Shown here: piece after piece, positions 1 to 6,199 of the stretch
Layout: every line of letters begins with the position of its first letter
Numbering within the stretch: the stretch's first letter is position 1
From: an uncultured Bacilli bacterium
GTDB taxonomy: Bacteria; Bacillota_I; Bacilli_A; RF39; UBA660
Reading direction: 5' to 3'
Length of the DNA: 10,736 nucleotides
Assembly (NCBI GenBank): GCA_947625005.1
Contig: CANQNA010000043.1
Coordinates: 1 to 10,736 of the forward strand
Notes under the pieces: generated by a model
What the model was told of the DNA's origin: nothing
What the model saw: the letters and a program-made list of their open reading frames with translations, nothing else
The model's database searches: none
Translations under genes and position numbers: made by a program

Positions 1-12
1 ATAAAAATAAAG

Positions 13-40
13 CTCGGAAGATAAAACTTCCGAGTTTTTT
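13..40. terminator. Probable original rpsI terminator, displaced by the insertion
   Basis: A perfect 8-bp stem (CTCGGAAG / CTTCCGAG) with loop ATAAAA is followed by six T on the plus strand and by CTTTATTTTT on the minus strand, so it could work both ways. With the inserted DNA between the 10-bp direct repeats removed, this hairpin lies about 30 bp downstream of the rpsI stop codon on the minus strand, the usual place for the operon terminator. It is now about 10.6 kb away from the gene. Confidence 0.8.
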
Positions 41-67
41 GCATAATCTTTTTTGTAAAAAGCATTC

Positions 68-77
68 TATCTCTTTG
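68..77. repeat. Left attachment-site repeat of the rpsI-targeted insertion
   Basis: TATCTCTTTG here is repeated exactly at 10660-10669, where it covers the last codons of rpsI. To its left lies apparent chromosomal flank with the old rpsI terminator; to its right lies mobile DNA. Joining 1-67 to the rpsI copy gives AGA-TAG, a correct S9 C-terminus with a new stop codon. This pattern is expected of tyrosine-recombinase insertion into a gene 3' end. The core is short, so the exact crossover base is uncertain. Confidence 0.65.
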
Positions 78-118
78 TTAATTAAGAATATTTAAATATA
101 AAGGTTTATTTATATTTT

Positions 119-173
119 TGTATATTATATGTATATTAATAATCAACCTTTATCAACTTTTAACGACTTTTGT
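119..173 (+). repeat. Left-end iteron array (two 11-bp plus three 10-bp units)
   Basis: Two 11-bp units (TGTATATTATA at 119, TGTATATTAAT at 130) are followed after 3 bp by three 10-bp units: CAACCTTTAT at 144, CAACTTTTAA at 154 and CGACTTTTGT at 164. The same two-part array recurs in the same orientation at 10503-10578. Position just inside a recombination end fits arm-type binding sites for an integrase or accessory protein. Replication iterons are an alternative. Confidence 0.6.
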
Positions 174-263
174 AAGAAATAACTCATAGTTTCTATACTT
201 ATTTTAAAGTTTTATATTTAGTAAAAAAAGGTGTAGTTATCAGTAATAATATTAAAAAGTAAT

Positions 264-289
264 ATAAATTAATAAGTATTTTAATTTAT
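264..289 (-). terminator. Weak AT-only hairpin downstream of the 59-aa ORF
   Basis: A 9-bp inverted repeat (ATAAATTAA / TTAATTTAT) with an 8-nt loop is followed on the minus strand by ATTACTTTTTAAT. It sits 38 bp past the stop codon of the minus-strand ORF ending at 327. It has no G-C pairs, so it may be chance in AT-rich DNA. Confidence 0.3.
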
Positions 290-326
290 TATTCTTTTTA
301 TACTAATTTTTATTTTAAATAAATTT

Positions 327-506
327 TTATATATTTTTATCTTCTTTTTGTTTTTCTATAAAATTTAAGTCCCTTAATATAAAACCATATTCTTTTAATT
401 TTGATATAGGAATATGTACACAAATGTCAAAATCAAAATTAAGTAATGTATCTTCAATATTATTTTTTGTTAGTTCGTTGTGTTTTTTATCTACTATTTT
501 AACCAT
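327..506 (-). CDS. Small hypothetical protein, 59 aa
   Basis: Read on the minus strand, an ATG at 506 opens a 59-codon frame ending in TAA at 327-329. It is preceded by AAAGGAG (GGAG about 11 nt from the ATG), and a TATAAT hexamer lies at 529-534. The protein starts MVKIVDKKHNEL and ends in a charged KQKEDKNI tail; no membrane segment or known motif is seen. The middle (FDFDICVHIPISKL) could form a strand followed by a helix. It is divergent from the gene at 626, which suggests a shared control region. I do not recognise a family. A small accessory or regulatory protein of the element is possible but not shown. Confidence 0.6.
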   Translation of the reverse strand: MVKIVDKKHNELTKNNIEDTLLNFDFDICVHIPISKLKEYGFILRDLNFIEKQKEDKNI

Positions 507-528
507 AATATGTTTATCTCCTTTCTTT

Positions 529-606
529 ATTATAGTTTATTTTAGCAAATTTTATAATTATCCTTTAGAAATAAGATTTGTTATCCTAAAATATAAATAA
601 TATTAT
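529..606. promoter_or_regulatory. Divergent promoter region between 327-506 and 626-946
   Basis: On the plus strand TTGTTA (578-583) is spaced 17 bp from TATTAT (601-606). On the minus strand a TATAAT lies at 529-534 with only a weak -35. Both would give very short leaders beginning near the ribosome binding site, so the true starts may differ. The heptamer TTATCCT occurs twice (557-563 and 581-587), the second copy overlapping the plus-strand -35, and could be an operator. Confidence 0.35.
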
Positions 607-625
607 TAGAAAGGGAGAATTTTAT

Positions 626-946
626 ATGTACAATAAATTACCAAATTTAAAAATATTAAAATTATTATTTGATGCAAGAGAGGGAGCTTATCCACCTATG
701 ACAAATGAAGAAAAAATAAAATATAATAATCTTGGCAAAAAATTAAATGAGCTACACACTATTATTAAAGAAAAATTAGAAGATAAAAAATGTTATAATA
801 TATTAAAATTGATAGAGAAGTATTATGATGTATATACTGAACGTGGTTCTTTGCTTGATGAATTATATTATAGAGAGGGTGTAACAGATGGAATAAATAT
901 TATGATTGAAGTAATTGAAAATAATAAAAATAGAGGCAAACTTTAG
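626..946 (+). CDS. Small hypothetical protein, 106 aa (DUF6809-like?)
   Basis: ATG at 626 follows AAAGGGAG with good spacing. The protein is predicted to be mostly helical and charged, with an acidic/basic middle (residues about 27-70) and a C-terminal part LLDELYYREGVTDGINIMIEVI. That ending resembles small clostridial proteins of the DUF6809 type, whose C-terminus has a similar F/Y-x-x-G-[FVI]-x-x-G-x-x-[IL]-x-x-E pattern; this is from memory and not checked. The next gene starts 38 bp later on the same strand and has a similar layout, so the two probably form an operon. No catalytic motif, signal peptide or membrane segment is seen. Function unknown. Confidence 0.75.
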   Translation: MYNKLPNLKILKLLFDAREGAYPPMTNEEKIKYNNLGKKLNELHTIIKEKLEDKKCYNILKLIEKYYDVYTERGSLLDELYYREGVTDGINIMIEVIENNKNRGKL

Positions 947-984
947 GATATAAATGCAAATATAAAATTAAAAGGGGTGGTAAT

Positions 985-1242
985 ATGAGTTTTAATGATA
1001 CAGTATATAGTATATATACAAAATTTGAAGATGAATTATTAAAACCAAATAAAGAATATAATAATAAAAAGGAAGAATATATAAAATTAAGAAATAAATT
1101 TGAAAATGAGGTTAATCTTAATCAGGAACAAATTGAACTTATAGATAATATATGTGATAAATTGGTAGAAATGGAAGAAGTATTATATATACAAATATTT
1201 AGAAAAAGTTTTAAAATAGCTAAAGACTTATACAAATCTTAG
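985..1242 (+). CDS. Small helical hypothetical protein, 85 aa
   Basis: ATG at 985 follows AAAAGGGGTGG. The protein is charged and probably almost all helical: residues 12-40 are rich in K/E with coiled-coil-like spacing, and the C-terminus (EVLYIQIFRKSFKIAKDLYKS) is amphipathic. Size and layout resemble the upstream 106-aa protein, so they may be diverged relatives. Its TAG stop (1240-1242) directly abuts the stop codon of the convergent Xre gene, and the last eleven codons encode the terminator stem. Function not recognised. Confidence 0.7.
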   Translation: MSFNDTVYSIYTKFEDELLKPNKEYNNKKEEYIKLRNKFENEVNLNQEQIELIDNICDKLVEMEEVLYIQIFRKSFKIAKDLYKS

Positions 1243-1249
1243 CTATTTT
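1213..1249. terminator. Bidirectional terminator overlapping two convergent stop codons
   Basis: An 11-bp perfect stem, AAAATAGCTAA (1213-1223) and TTAGCTATTTT (1239-1249), has a 15-nt loop. Plus-strand transcripts end in TTTTT and minus-strand transcripts run into TTTTAAAAC. The stem lies inside the coding end of 985-1242 and contains both TAG stops, so one structure ends both convergent genes. Confidence 0.6.
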
Positions 1250-1446
1250 TCAATTTTAAATAGGTCGTTTGGTTCACAATTTAGTATTTTACAGAATTTT
1301 TCTATATTTTCATATTTTATAGAAGATGTTTTATTTTCAACTATATTATTAAAATTTGTGTAACTCATACAATTTAATTGATTAAATAACCAATATTTAG
1401 ATTTACCTCTATCTTTTAATAAATTTGTTACGTTTAATTTTAACAT
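1243..1446 (-). CDS. Xre/Cro-CI-type helix-turn-helix regulator, 67 aa
   Basis: A single compact HTH domain of the short Xre type (YozG/HTH_26-like). It has N-terminal strand/helix VTNLLKDRGKSKYWLFNQL, recognition-helix region MSYTNFNNIVENKTSSIKYENI, and the typical ending EKFCKILNCEPNDLFKIEK, matching the 'C..L.C..-dLf...' signature of this family. Length (67 aa) is normal. RBS GGGGTG precedes the ATG at 1446. It is divergent from the surface-protein gene at 1597 and convergent with 985-1242. It probably represses its own gene and/or the surface-protein/sortase genes through the intergenic repeats at 1505-1528. The target is inferred from position only. Confidence 0.85.
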   Translation of the reverse strand: MLKLNVTNLLKDRGKSKYWLFNQLNCMSYTNFNNIVENKTSSIKYENIEKFCKILNCEPNDLFKIEK

Positions 1447-1504
1447 ATATATTCACCCCACTAATATAGTATGTATTAATATTTTATATAATATTAAATA
1501 GAAA

Positions 1505-1528
1505 AATAACTCATTAAAAAATAACTCA
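1505..1528 (+). promoter_or_regulatory. Paired AATAACTCA repeats, candidate Xre operator
   Basis: AATAACTCA occurs at 1505-1513 and 1520-1528, 15 bp apart, immediately upstream of the -35 box of the surface-protein promoter and between divergent genes. A third copy is at 178-186, next to the left iterons. Spacing and position suit a regulator-binding site, probably for the adjacent HTH protein. Confidence 0.35.
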
Positions 1529-1537
1529 CGAAAACAG

Positions 1538-1566
1538 TTGATATTTTTAAAATTATATGATATACT
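1538..1566 (+). promoter_or_regulatory. Promoter of the surface-protein gene
   Basis: TTGATA (1538-1543), a 17-bp spacer, and TATACT (1561-1566) form a near-consensus vegetative (SigA-type) promoter. A start about 7 nt later leaves a short leader with AAAGGAGG ahead of the ATG at 1597. Confidence 0.7.
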
Positions 1567-1596
1567 TTATTTTGTAGAAAAAAGGAGGAATTTTAT

Positions 1597-3042
1597 ATGA
1601 GTTTGTTTAAAAAATTTAAACTCGTTTTAGTATTAGGGGTTTTGTTTTCTGCAATTTATATCTTTAATACAAATACAGCATATGGTGCTGAAATAGAAAA
1701 TTATAAATATAAATTTGAAAAGGATAATTATATTTTATATAATAATTTTTTCGATACTAATGATTATAATTTTAGTTATGAATCTAATTCAGATGAAAAT
1801 AATAATATTACTGGTACTTGGGGAATAAATAATCTAGAAAAAAATGATTATGACAATTTAATAAATAAAATGAAAAGCAATAATGATATTAAATTGTTAA
1901 TTGAAGTTCCTAATAATACTATTAGTGCTAAATCATATAGTAGTGAAACTTTAGAAATAATTGAACTTAATAATAAAAAATATGTTGTATCTAATGAAAA
2001 TAGTTTAGACTTTGTTGACTCACATGATGTACATACAAGAGCTAGTATTAATGAAACTAATATAGAAATTACTAAAAATGATGATAGTACAGAAAAAATT
2101 GGAGCTTATATTTTTTTTGATATAACTAATAAGGATTTTTTCTATTGTAGAATAGATGTTATTGATAAAAATGGTAAAATATATGGAAGTGGTTTTAATA
2201 CAAATGGTATCATATATGGACTAGGTATGACTCCAATACCAGAAAAAATTAATTTAAAAGAAACGTATGTTGAATATTTATCAAATCACTATATGGGAGA
2301 AAATTTATATATTAGTTGTTTAGGAAACGTACCTTATGTAGGAAAGTACGGAGATAATTATAAATATAAAATGTGTTTAGAAAACGTTAAAATAAAAAAT
2401 GTTAAAGTAGACGATAATTATGAAATTAATGAAATAGAACTTGGAAGCTTTAGTTATAAAGGTAGTCTTAAAGACGGTGGTGGAACTTTTAATTTTGATC
2501 CAAATTACACTATTGATAATGTAGTATATGTAGAACAAACTCAAAGTAATACACAAACAAAATTAAAAGTAGATTTATATGGTAACTTTAATGGAAAATT
2601 AAAAGCAGAAGAAGTATCAAAAGATGACTTAATATACGAAAAAGTTGAAGATGAATTAAAAAAATATGCAGAAAATTATAATAATCCTTTATCACTATCT
2701 ATAATGAATATATATATTGAAGAAGGTAGCTTTGAAGGCTCTTTAAAATTAACTTTTGAAGTAGGAGAAGAATATAATGGAAAATATTATAATATTCTTC
2801 ACTTAAAAAATGGATATAGAGATTTTGAAAGATTTGATGGAATTGTAAAAGATGGAAAAATTACTATAATTGTTGACAGTCTATCTCCTTTTGGTATACA
2901 AATATTTAATGAAAAAGTAGATATTAACCAAGAAAAAGATGATACTCCTAATACTAAAGTTGTTGATATAATTCCTTATGTAAGTATTATAACAATAATA
3001 TCAATATTAGGTATTGTAGTATTAAAGAAAAAATTTGAATAA
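1597..3042 (+). CDS. Secreted, sortase-anchored surface protein, 481 aa
   Basis: The start at 1597 is fixed by AAAAGGAGG. Residues 1-31 are a signal peptide (K-rich start, hydrophobic VLVLGVLFSAIYIF, probable cleavage near AYGA). The long extracellular part is rich in Asn, Asp, Tyr and Lys; the middle is not a domain I recognise. Residues about 380-440 (SFEGSLKLTFEVGEEYNGK, then DGKITIIVDSLSPFGI) resemble the small beta domain ending in 'SPF' that often precedes the anchor of clostridial surface proteins. The C-terminus is a sorting signal: D448-D-T-P-N-T-K454, a hydrophobic stretch (about 457-475), then KKKFE. TPNTK is atypical, nearest to class B motifs such as NPQTN or [SP]PxTG. A class B sortase follows directly, so the two probably act as a pair on the cell wall. 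Likely role is adhesion or surface exclusion, but this is inference. Confidence 0.8.
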   Translation: MSLFKKFKLVLVLGVLFSAIYIFNTNTAYGAEIENYKYKFEKDNYILYNNFFDTNDYNFSYESNSDENNNITGTWGINNLEKNDYDNLINKMKSNNDIKLLIEVPNNTISAKSYSSETLEIIELNNKKYVVSNENSLDFVDSHDVHTRASINETNIEITKNDDSTEKIGAYIFFDITNKDFFYCRIDVIDKNGKIYGSGFNTNGIIYGLGMTPIPEKINLKETYVEYLSNHYMGENLYISCLGNVPYVGKYGDNYKYKMCLENVKIKNVKVDDNYEINEIELGSFSYKGSLKDGGGTFNFDPNYTIDNVVYVEQTQSNTQTKLKVDLYGNFNGKLKAEEVSKDDLIYEKVEDELKKYAENYNNPLSLSIMNIYIEEGSFEGSLKLTFEVGEEYNGKYYNILHLKNGYRDFERFDGIVKDGKITIIVDSLSPFGIQIFNEKVDINQEKDDTPNTKVVDIIPYVSIITIISILGIVVLKKKFE

Positions 3043-3058
3043 TATTGTATAATATAAT

Positions 3059-3090
3059 GGTGGTAATTCACTTTACCACCTATTATTTTT
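3059..3090 (+). terminator. Intergenic terminator/attenuator between surface protein and sortase
   Basis: GGTGGTAA / TTACCACC form an 8-bp stem with loop TTCACT, followed by TATTATTTTT. It lies between the surface-protein stop and the sortase start (3109), with no clear promoter in between. Partial read-through would give much more substrate than sortase, a sensible ratio for an enzyme and its client. Confidence 0.65.
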
Positions 3091-3108
3091 ATAGAAAGGT
3101 AATTATCG

Positions 3109-3891
3109 ATGAAAGGTAAAAGAAAGATAAATAATAATATAATAAGAATTATAAAAGTATTACTGTCTATAATTATTATTTTAGGTATAATTTATATATG
3201 TTATTATTTTTATTATATTATTAAAGATAATAAAGTAAATAATAATATTGATGAAAATGTTGATATATATAATTTAGATGATACAAATAATACTGAACAG
3301 AAAAGTGAAAAAATATTAAAATTAGAAGAATTAAATAAGCAAAATAGCGATATAATAGGGTGGTTAGAAATAAAAGATACTAATATAAATTATCCAGTTC
3401 TACAGACTACGGATAATGATTATTATTTAACTCATAATTATAAAAAAGAATATTCTCCTACTGGAAGTTTATTTTTAGATAAGAATTTTGATTTAATAAA
3501 TGGAAGTAGCAATTATTTAATATATGGCCATAGAACTAATCAAGGAATAATGTTTGAAGATTTAATAAAGTATTCAAATGAAGATTTTTATAAGAGCCAC
3601 ACAACAATTAATTTTACGACTTTAAATGAAGATAGTATATATGAAATATTATCAGTGTTTTATTCAAGAGTATATTATAAAAATGAAAAGAACGTATTTA
3701 GATATTATTATTTTGTAAATGCAAATAATGAGCAAGAATATAATGATTTTGTAAATAATTGTAAAAAAGTAAGTATATATGATACTGGTGTAACTGCACA
3801 ATATGGAGAACAATTATTAACTTTATCTACTTGTGAATATTCTCAAGAGGACGGAAGATTTGTTGTAGTATGTAAAAAGATAAAAAATTAA
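3109..3891 (+). CDS. srtB: Class B sortase, 260 aa
   Basis: A membrane-anchored cysteine transpeptidase that cleaves a C-terminal sorting signal and links the protein to the cell-wall peptide. One N-terminal membrane segment (about residues 14-38) is followed by an Asn-rich linker and the catalytic domain from about residue 75 (SDIIGWLEIKDTNINYPVLQ, typical of class B). The catalytic triad is visible: His141 in IYGHRTN, Cys242 in LTLSTCEY, and Arg250 in DGRFVVVCK. Length suits SrtB. The RBS is AAAGG. It lies just downstream of a surface protein with an odd TPNTK sorting motif, which is its probable dedicated substrate. The gene symbol reflects class, not proven orthology. Confidence 0.92.
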   Translation: MKGKRKINNNIIRIIKVLLSIIIILGIIYICYYFYYIIKDNKVNNNIDENVDIYNLDDTNNTEQKSEKILKLEELNKQNSDIIGWLEIKDTNINYPVLQTTDNDYYLTHNYKKEYSPTGSLFLDKNFDLINGSSNYLIYGHRTNQGIMFEDLIKYSNEDFYKSHTTINFTTLNEDSIYEILSVFYSRVYYKNEKNVFRYYYFVNANNEQEYNDFVNNCKKVSIYDTGVTAQYGEQLLTLSTCEYSQEDGRFVVVCKKIKN

Positions 3892-4202
3892 TAGTAAGAG
3901 ATATAAATGTAAAATAGTAGTATTTAAAGCAAAACGCTATCAAATTTAAAATAAATAATTTAATAAATAATAAATGATTAACGAATTAAAAAAATGTATT
4001 ATAAGATAAATAAAAATGAAAGGATAGATAGGCAAGATTTAAAAAAAGAAATTATAAAGAAGTTGTATTGAAAGCTGTAAATTTTATATATTATTTAGAT
4101 TATAAATGGATTAAATAATTAATAAATAAAAAAGTAATAAATATAAGTATAAGTATAACGATAAGCTATTTATGAAATATAATAAGGATAAGTAAAAGAA
4201 AT

Positions 4203-4238
4203 ACCAATGTAATACAATAGATATTTTATTACGTTGGT
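4203..4238. terminator. Hairpin downstream of the sortase
   Basis: ACCAATGTAAT (4203-4213) pairs with ATTACGTTGGT (4228-4238): 11 bp including one G-U, with a 14-nt loop. T-rich sequence follows on both strands (TTATTTG on plus, ATTTCTTTT on minus). It may end transcripts from the sortase side before the recombinase gene. The tails are weak. Confidence 0.4.
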
Positions 4239-4314
4239 TTATTTGTATGTACTTCTACAAAGATAAGCAGTTTAACTTGAAATATATATTTTTTTAATTA
4301 TTAATGTAATATAA

Positions 4315-4363
4315 CCCCTTTAGATTATACGTTTAACGTATTATAATAAATAAAAAAAGGGGG
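4315..4363 (+). promoter_or_regulatory. Leader hairpin that can mask the recombinase ribosome binding site
   Basis: CCCCTTT (4315-4321) is the exact complement of AAAGGGG (4356-4362), the Shine-Dalgarno sequence of the gene at 4374. Between them is a second inverted repeat, ATTATACG / CGTATTATAAT with loop TTTAA (4324-4347, one bulged T). The whole leader can fold into one long hairpin ending right before ATTTTTAATT. This would block translation, or act as an attenuator. The inner palindrome could alternatively be a protein- or recombinase-binding site. Confidence 0.5.
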
Positions 4364-4373
4364 ATTTTTAATT

Positions 4374-4934
4374 ATGAATTTTGTTCAACCAATAAGGGAT
4401 AAAGAAAAATTAGAAATGATGAAAGAGGAGTTAAAGAAAAATGGTACTAGAGATTATATGTTATTTTATGTAGGTATAAATACTGGGTTAAGAATTTCGG
4501 ATTTAGTAAGATTAAATTATAACGATATAAGAAATGATAATGGTAGTATGAAGAGCCATATTAATATATTAGAAAAGAAAACCAATAAAGTAAAAAGATT
4601 TCCTATATATAATGAGTTGTTATATGAATTAGATAAATATACTAAATATATGAATAGAGGAGAATATTTATTTAAAAGTAGAAAAGGTGTTAATAAATAT
4701 ATTACAACTACACAAGCATATAGAATAATAAAAAATGTTTCTAAAAGAATTGGTTTAAATGAAGTAGGTACCCATACTATGAGGAAAACGTTTGGGTACC
4801 ACCACTACAAACAGTTTAAGGATATAGTTTTATTACAAAATATATTTAACCACTCTTCGCCTAGTATTACTTTAAGGTATATAGGTATAAATCAAGATAA
4901 TATAGATTTAGGATATAGAAATTTTAGTATTTAA
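4374..4934 (+). CDS. Minimal tyrosine recombinase (catalytic domain only), 186 aa
   Basis: A site-specific recombinase of the XerC/D-integrase superfamily. All active-site residues are visible: Arg40 (NTGLRISDL), Lys near 69 (EKKTNK), His134-x-x-Arg137 (HTMRKTFG), His160 (FNHSSP), and the nucleophile Tyr169 (TLRYIGI). The usual N-terminal SAM-like core-binding domain and any arm-binding domain are absent; the strong RBS (AAAAAGGGGG) and ATG at 4374 show the short start is real. Such short recombinases are known in Firmicute mobile DNA, so it need not be a fragment. It lies near the right end of the left-hand cargo unit and is a candidate for moving it. Expression may be limited by the leader hairpin. 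Confidence 0.88.
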   Translation: MNFVQPIRDKEKLEMMKEELKKNGTRDYMLFYVGINTGLRISDLVRLNYNDIRNDNGSMKSHINILEKKTNKVKRFPIYNELLYELDKYTKYMNRGEYLFKSRKGVNKYITTTQAYRIIKNVSKRIGLNEVGTHTMRKTFGYHHYKQFKDIVLLQNIFNHSSPSITLRYIGINQDNIDLGYRNFSI

Positions 4935-5053
4935 TGAATATAATTTTTTTGCAATGAATTTAGAATAAGTGAAATAATTAGTTATTATTGAGAATTTATT
5001 TCTTACTAAAATTGAAAAAATTATATATATATTAAATAAATTATATAAATGAT

Positions 5054-5084
5054 TATATTAAAAATAAGTTGCTACTTTGTTACT
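5054..5084 (+). repeat. Left end repeat (attL) of the integrase element
   Basis: TATATTAAAAATA followed (after one extra A) by the 17-bp core GTTGCTACTTTGTTACT recurs at 10452-10481. This copy lies 15 bp beyond the integrase stop codon, the usual place for the attachment site next to int. CTTTGTTA inside the core is shared with the left rpsI-side end (73-80). Confidence 0.7.
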
Positions 5085-5092
5085 GTAGCAAC
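5068..5092 (-). terminator. Integrase terminator that doubles as recombination core
   Basis: GTTGCTAC (5068-5075) and GTAGCAAC (5085-5092) form a perfect 8-bp inverted repeat around TTTGTTACT. On the minus strand it is followed by TTATTTTTA, so it can end integrase transcripts. The same symmetry (two inverted arms, 9-bp spacer) is what a tyrosine-recombinase core site looks like. Confidence 0.65.
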
Positions 5093-5099
5093 CTAATTT

Positions 5100-6131
5100 T
5101 TAGATTAAATCGATAGATAATATTAGTTCTTCCAAAGTTTTATGTGTATATACCGAATCTGTAATATCAGGTGAAGCGTGTCCCATAATTCTTTTTATAC
5201 ATAATTTGTTAGCTCCAGCTGTATCCATTAAAGAAGCAAAAGTATGTCTACAGTCGTGAGGGCAATGATCCATCTGCATTTTTTCCATTATATTATCAAA
5301 TTTTTCCCTACGGTAGTTTGAATAGGCCATTTGGTTACCCTTATAATTAGTAATTAAATATTCTTTATCTTTATTTTCTTCATAATATTTTTTTATAAAT
5401 GGTAAAATTTTTTTATTAATAGGTATTCTTCTATTAGTACCAGCTTGTGTTTTAAAGCCACCTATCATATATCTTTCATCTATATACACATTTTTTATTT
5501 TAATAGATAATAGTTCTCCTACACGTAATCCAGTATAAATCATTATTAATACAGTATCGATAAATTTAAGTTTATCTACATTATTAAATAATTTATCTAT
5601 TTCTTCTTTAGTAAATGGATGTCTATTTATTACACCCTCTCTTTTACCTACATCAACAAATTGAGCATAATTTTTATCTATAATATCGTTTTGCATTGCA
5701 TATTTGAACATAACATTAAATAACGTTTTTATAACTGCCCTAGTCGGATGAGCCTTACCACAATTATCTATAATACCTTGTAAGTGTGATAATCTTATAT
5801 CTTTAAACCTAATATTATATAAAGACTGACAATAATTTTTATATGCGTTGGTATAATTTTCTATTGCACTAGTTGAAACGTTTTCAAAATGGTGTTCACT
5901 CCATTTTTCAAATACTTCCGAAAACGTAATTCTATATTCTTCAATGTCGTAAGGGTTTTTGTTATATTCTGCTAATGCTTTTAAAGCCTCTGCTTGTGTA
6001 GAATAATACCCTAAATATGAATACTTAATACTACCATTATCATTTCTTCCTTTAGTTACTCTTACTTGATATGGTCTTCTACGGTTGCCTTTTAATTTTA
6101 TAACAGAGCCATAGCCATTTGGTTGTCTCAT
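5100..6131 (-). CDS. int: Tyrosine integrase with AP2-like N-terminal domain, 343 aa
   Basis: Catalyses integration and excision of the element. Three parts: an AP2-like arm-binding domain (about 1-65: GYGSVIKLKGNRRRPYQVRV ... YLGYYSTQAEALKAL), a SAM-like core-binding domain (about 66-165), and the catalytic domain (about 170-343). Active-site residues: Arg203 (YTGLRVGELL), Lys227 (GGFKTQAG), His292-x-x-Arg295 (HDCRHTFASLM), His318 (GHASPD) and Tyr328 (SVYTH). RBS AAAGGAGG lies 6 nt before ATG 6131. It is slightly shorter than Tn916 Int (405 aa) but complete. It follows the xis-like gene and ends 8 bp from the hairpin/core at 5068-5092. The arm-binding domain implies short direct-repeat arm sites near the element ends. 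Confidence 0.95.
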   Translation of the reverse strand: MRQPNGYGSVIKLKGNRRRPYQVRVTKGRNDNGSIKYSYLGYYSTQAEALKALAEYNKNPYDIEEYRITFSEVFEKWSEHHFENVSTSAIENYTNAYKNYCQSLYNIRFKDIRLSHLQGIIDNCGKAHPTRAVIKTLFNVMFKYAMQNDIIDKNYAQFVDVGKREGVINRHPFTKEEIDKLFNNVDKLKFIDTVLIMIYTGLRVGELLSIKIKNVYIDERYMIGGFKTQAGTNRRIPINKKILPFIKKYYEENKDKEYLITNYKGNQMAYSNYRREKFDNIMEKMQMDHCPHDCRHTFASLMDTAGANKLCIKRIMGHASPDITDSVYTHKTLEELILSIDLI

Positions 6132-6199
6132 ATTTTTCCTCCTTTCATATATATATATTGTTATTATAAGAGAAAAACTATTATTGTCTAATGTTTTAA

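Larger units (their letters stand above)
3892..4373. other. Non-coding AT-rich stretch with a decayed-ORF candidate and two hairpins
   Basis: About 480 bp without a convincing gene. An open frame from ATG 3994 (MYYKINKNERIDRQDLKKEI) stops at 4071. A second frame, entered near a run of seven A at 4041-4047, continues as KRNYKEVVLKAVNFIYYLD and stops at 4118. Together they would give about 40 aa and may be remains of a gene, but no RBS is present. The rest holds the hairpin at 4203-4238 and the leader of the next gene. Confidence 0.5.

Noticed and set aside
119..173. CRISPR array
   Set aside because: The units are 10-11 bp and nearly contiguous, without unique spacers of 30 bp or so, and no cas gene is present.
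3994..4118. Small ORF or pseudogene after the sortase
   Set aside because: Two short frames could be joined by a slip at A7 (4041-4047), but there is no RBS and no recognised family. In DNA this AT-rich, frames of 25-40 codons arise by chance, so it is recorded only in the non-coding entry.
4374..4934. Truncated pseudogene of a full-length integrase
   Set aside because: A strong RBS and ATG sit exactly at the short start, all catalytic residues are intact, and no in-frame N-terminal domain remains lie upstream.
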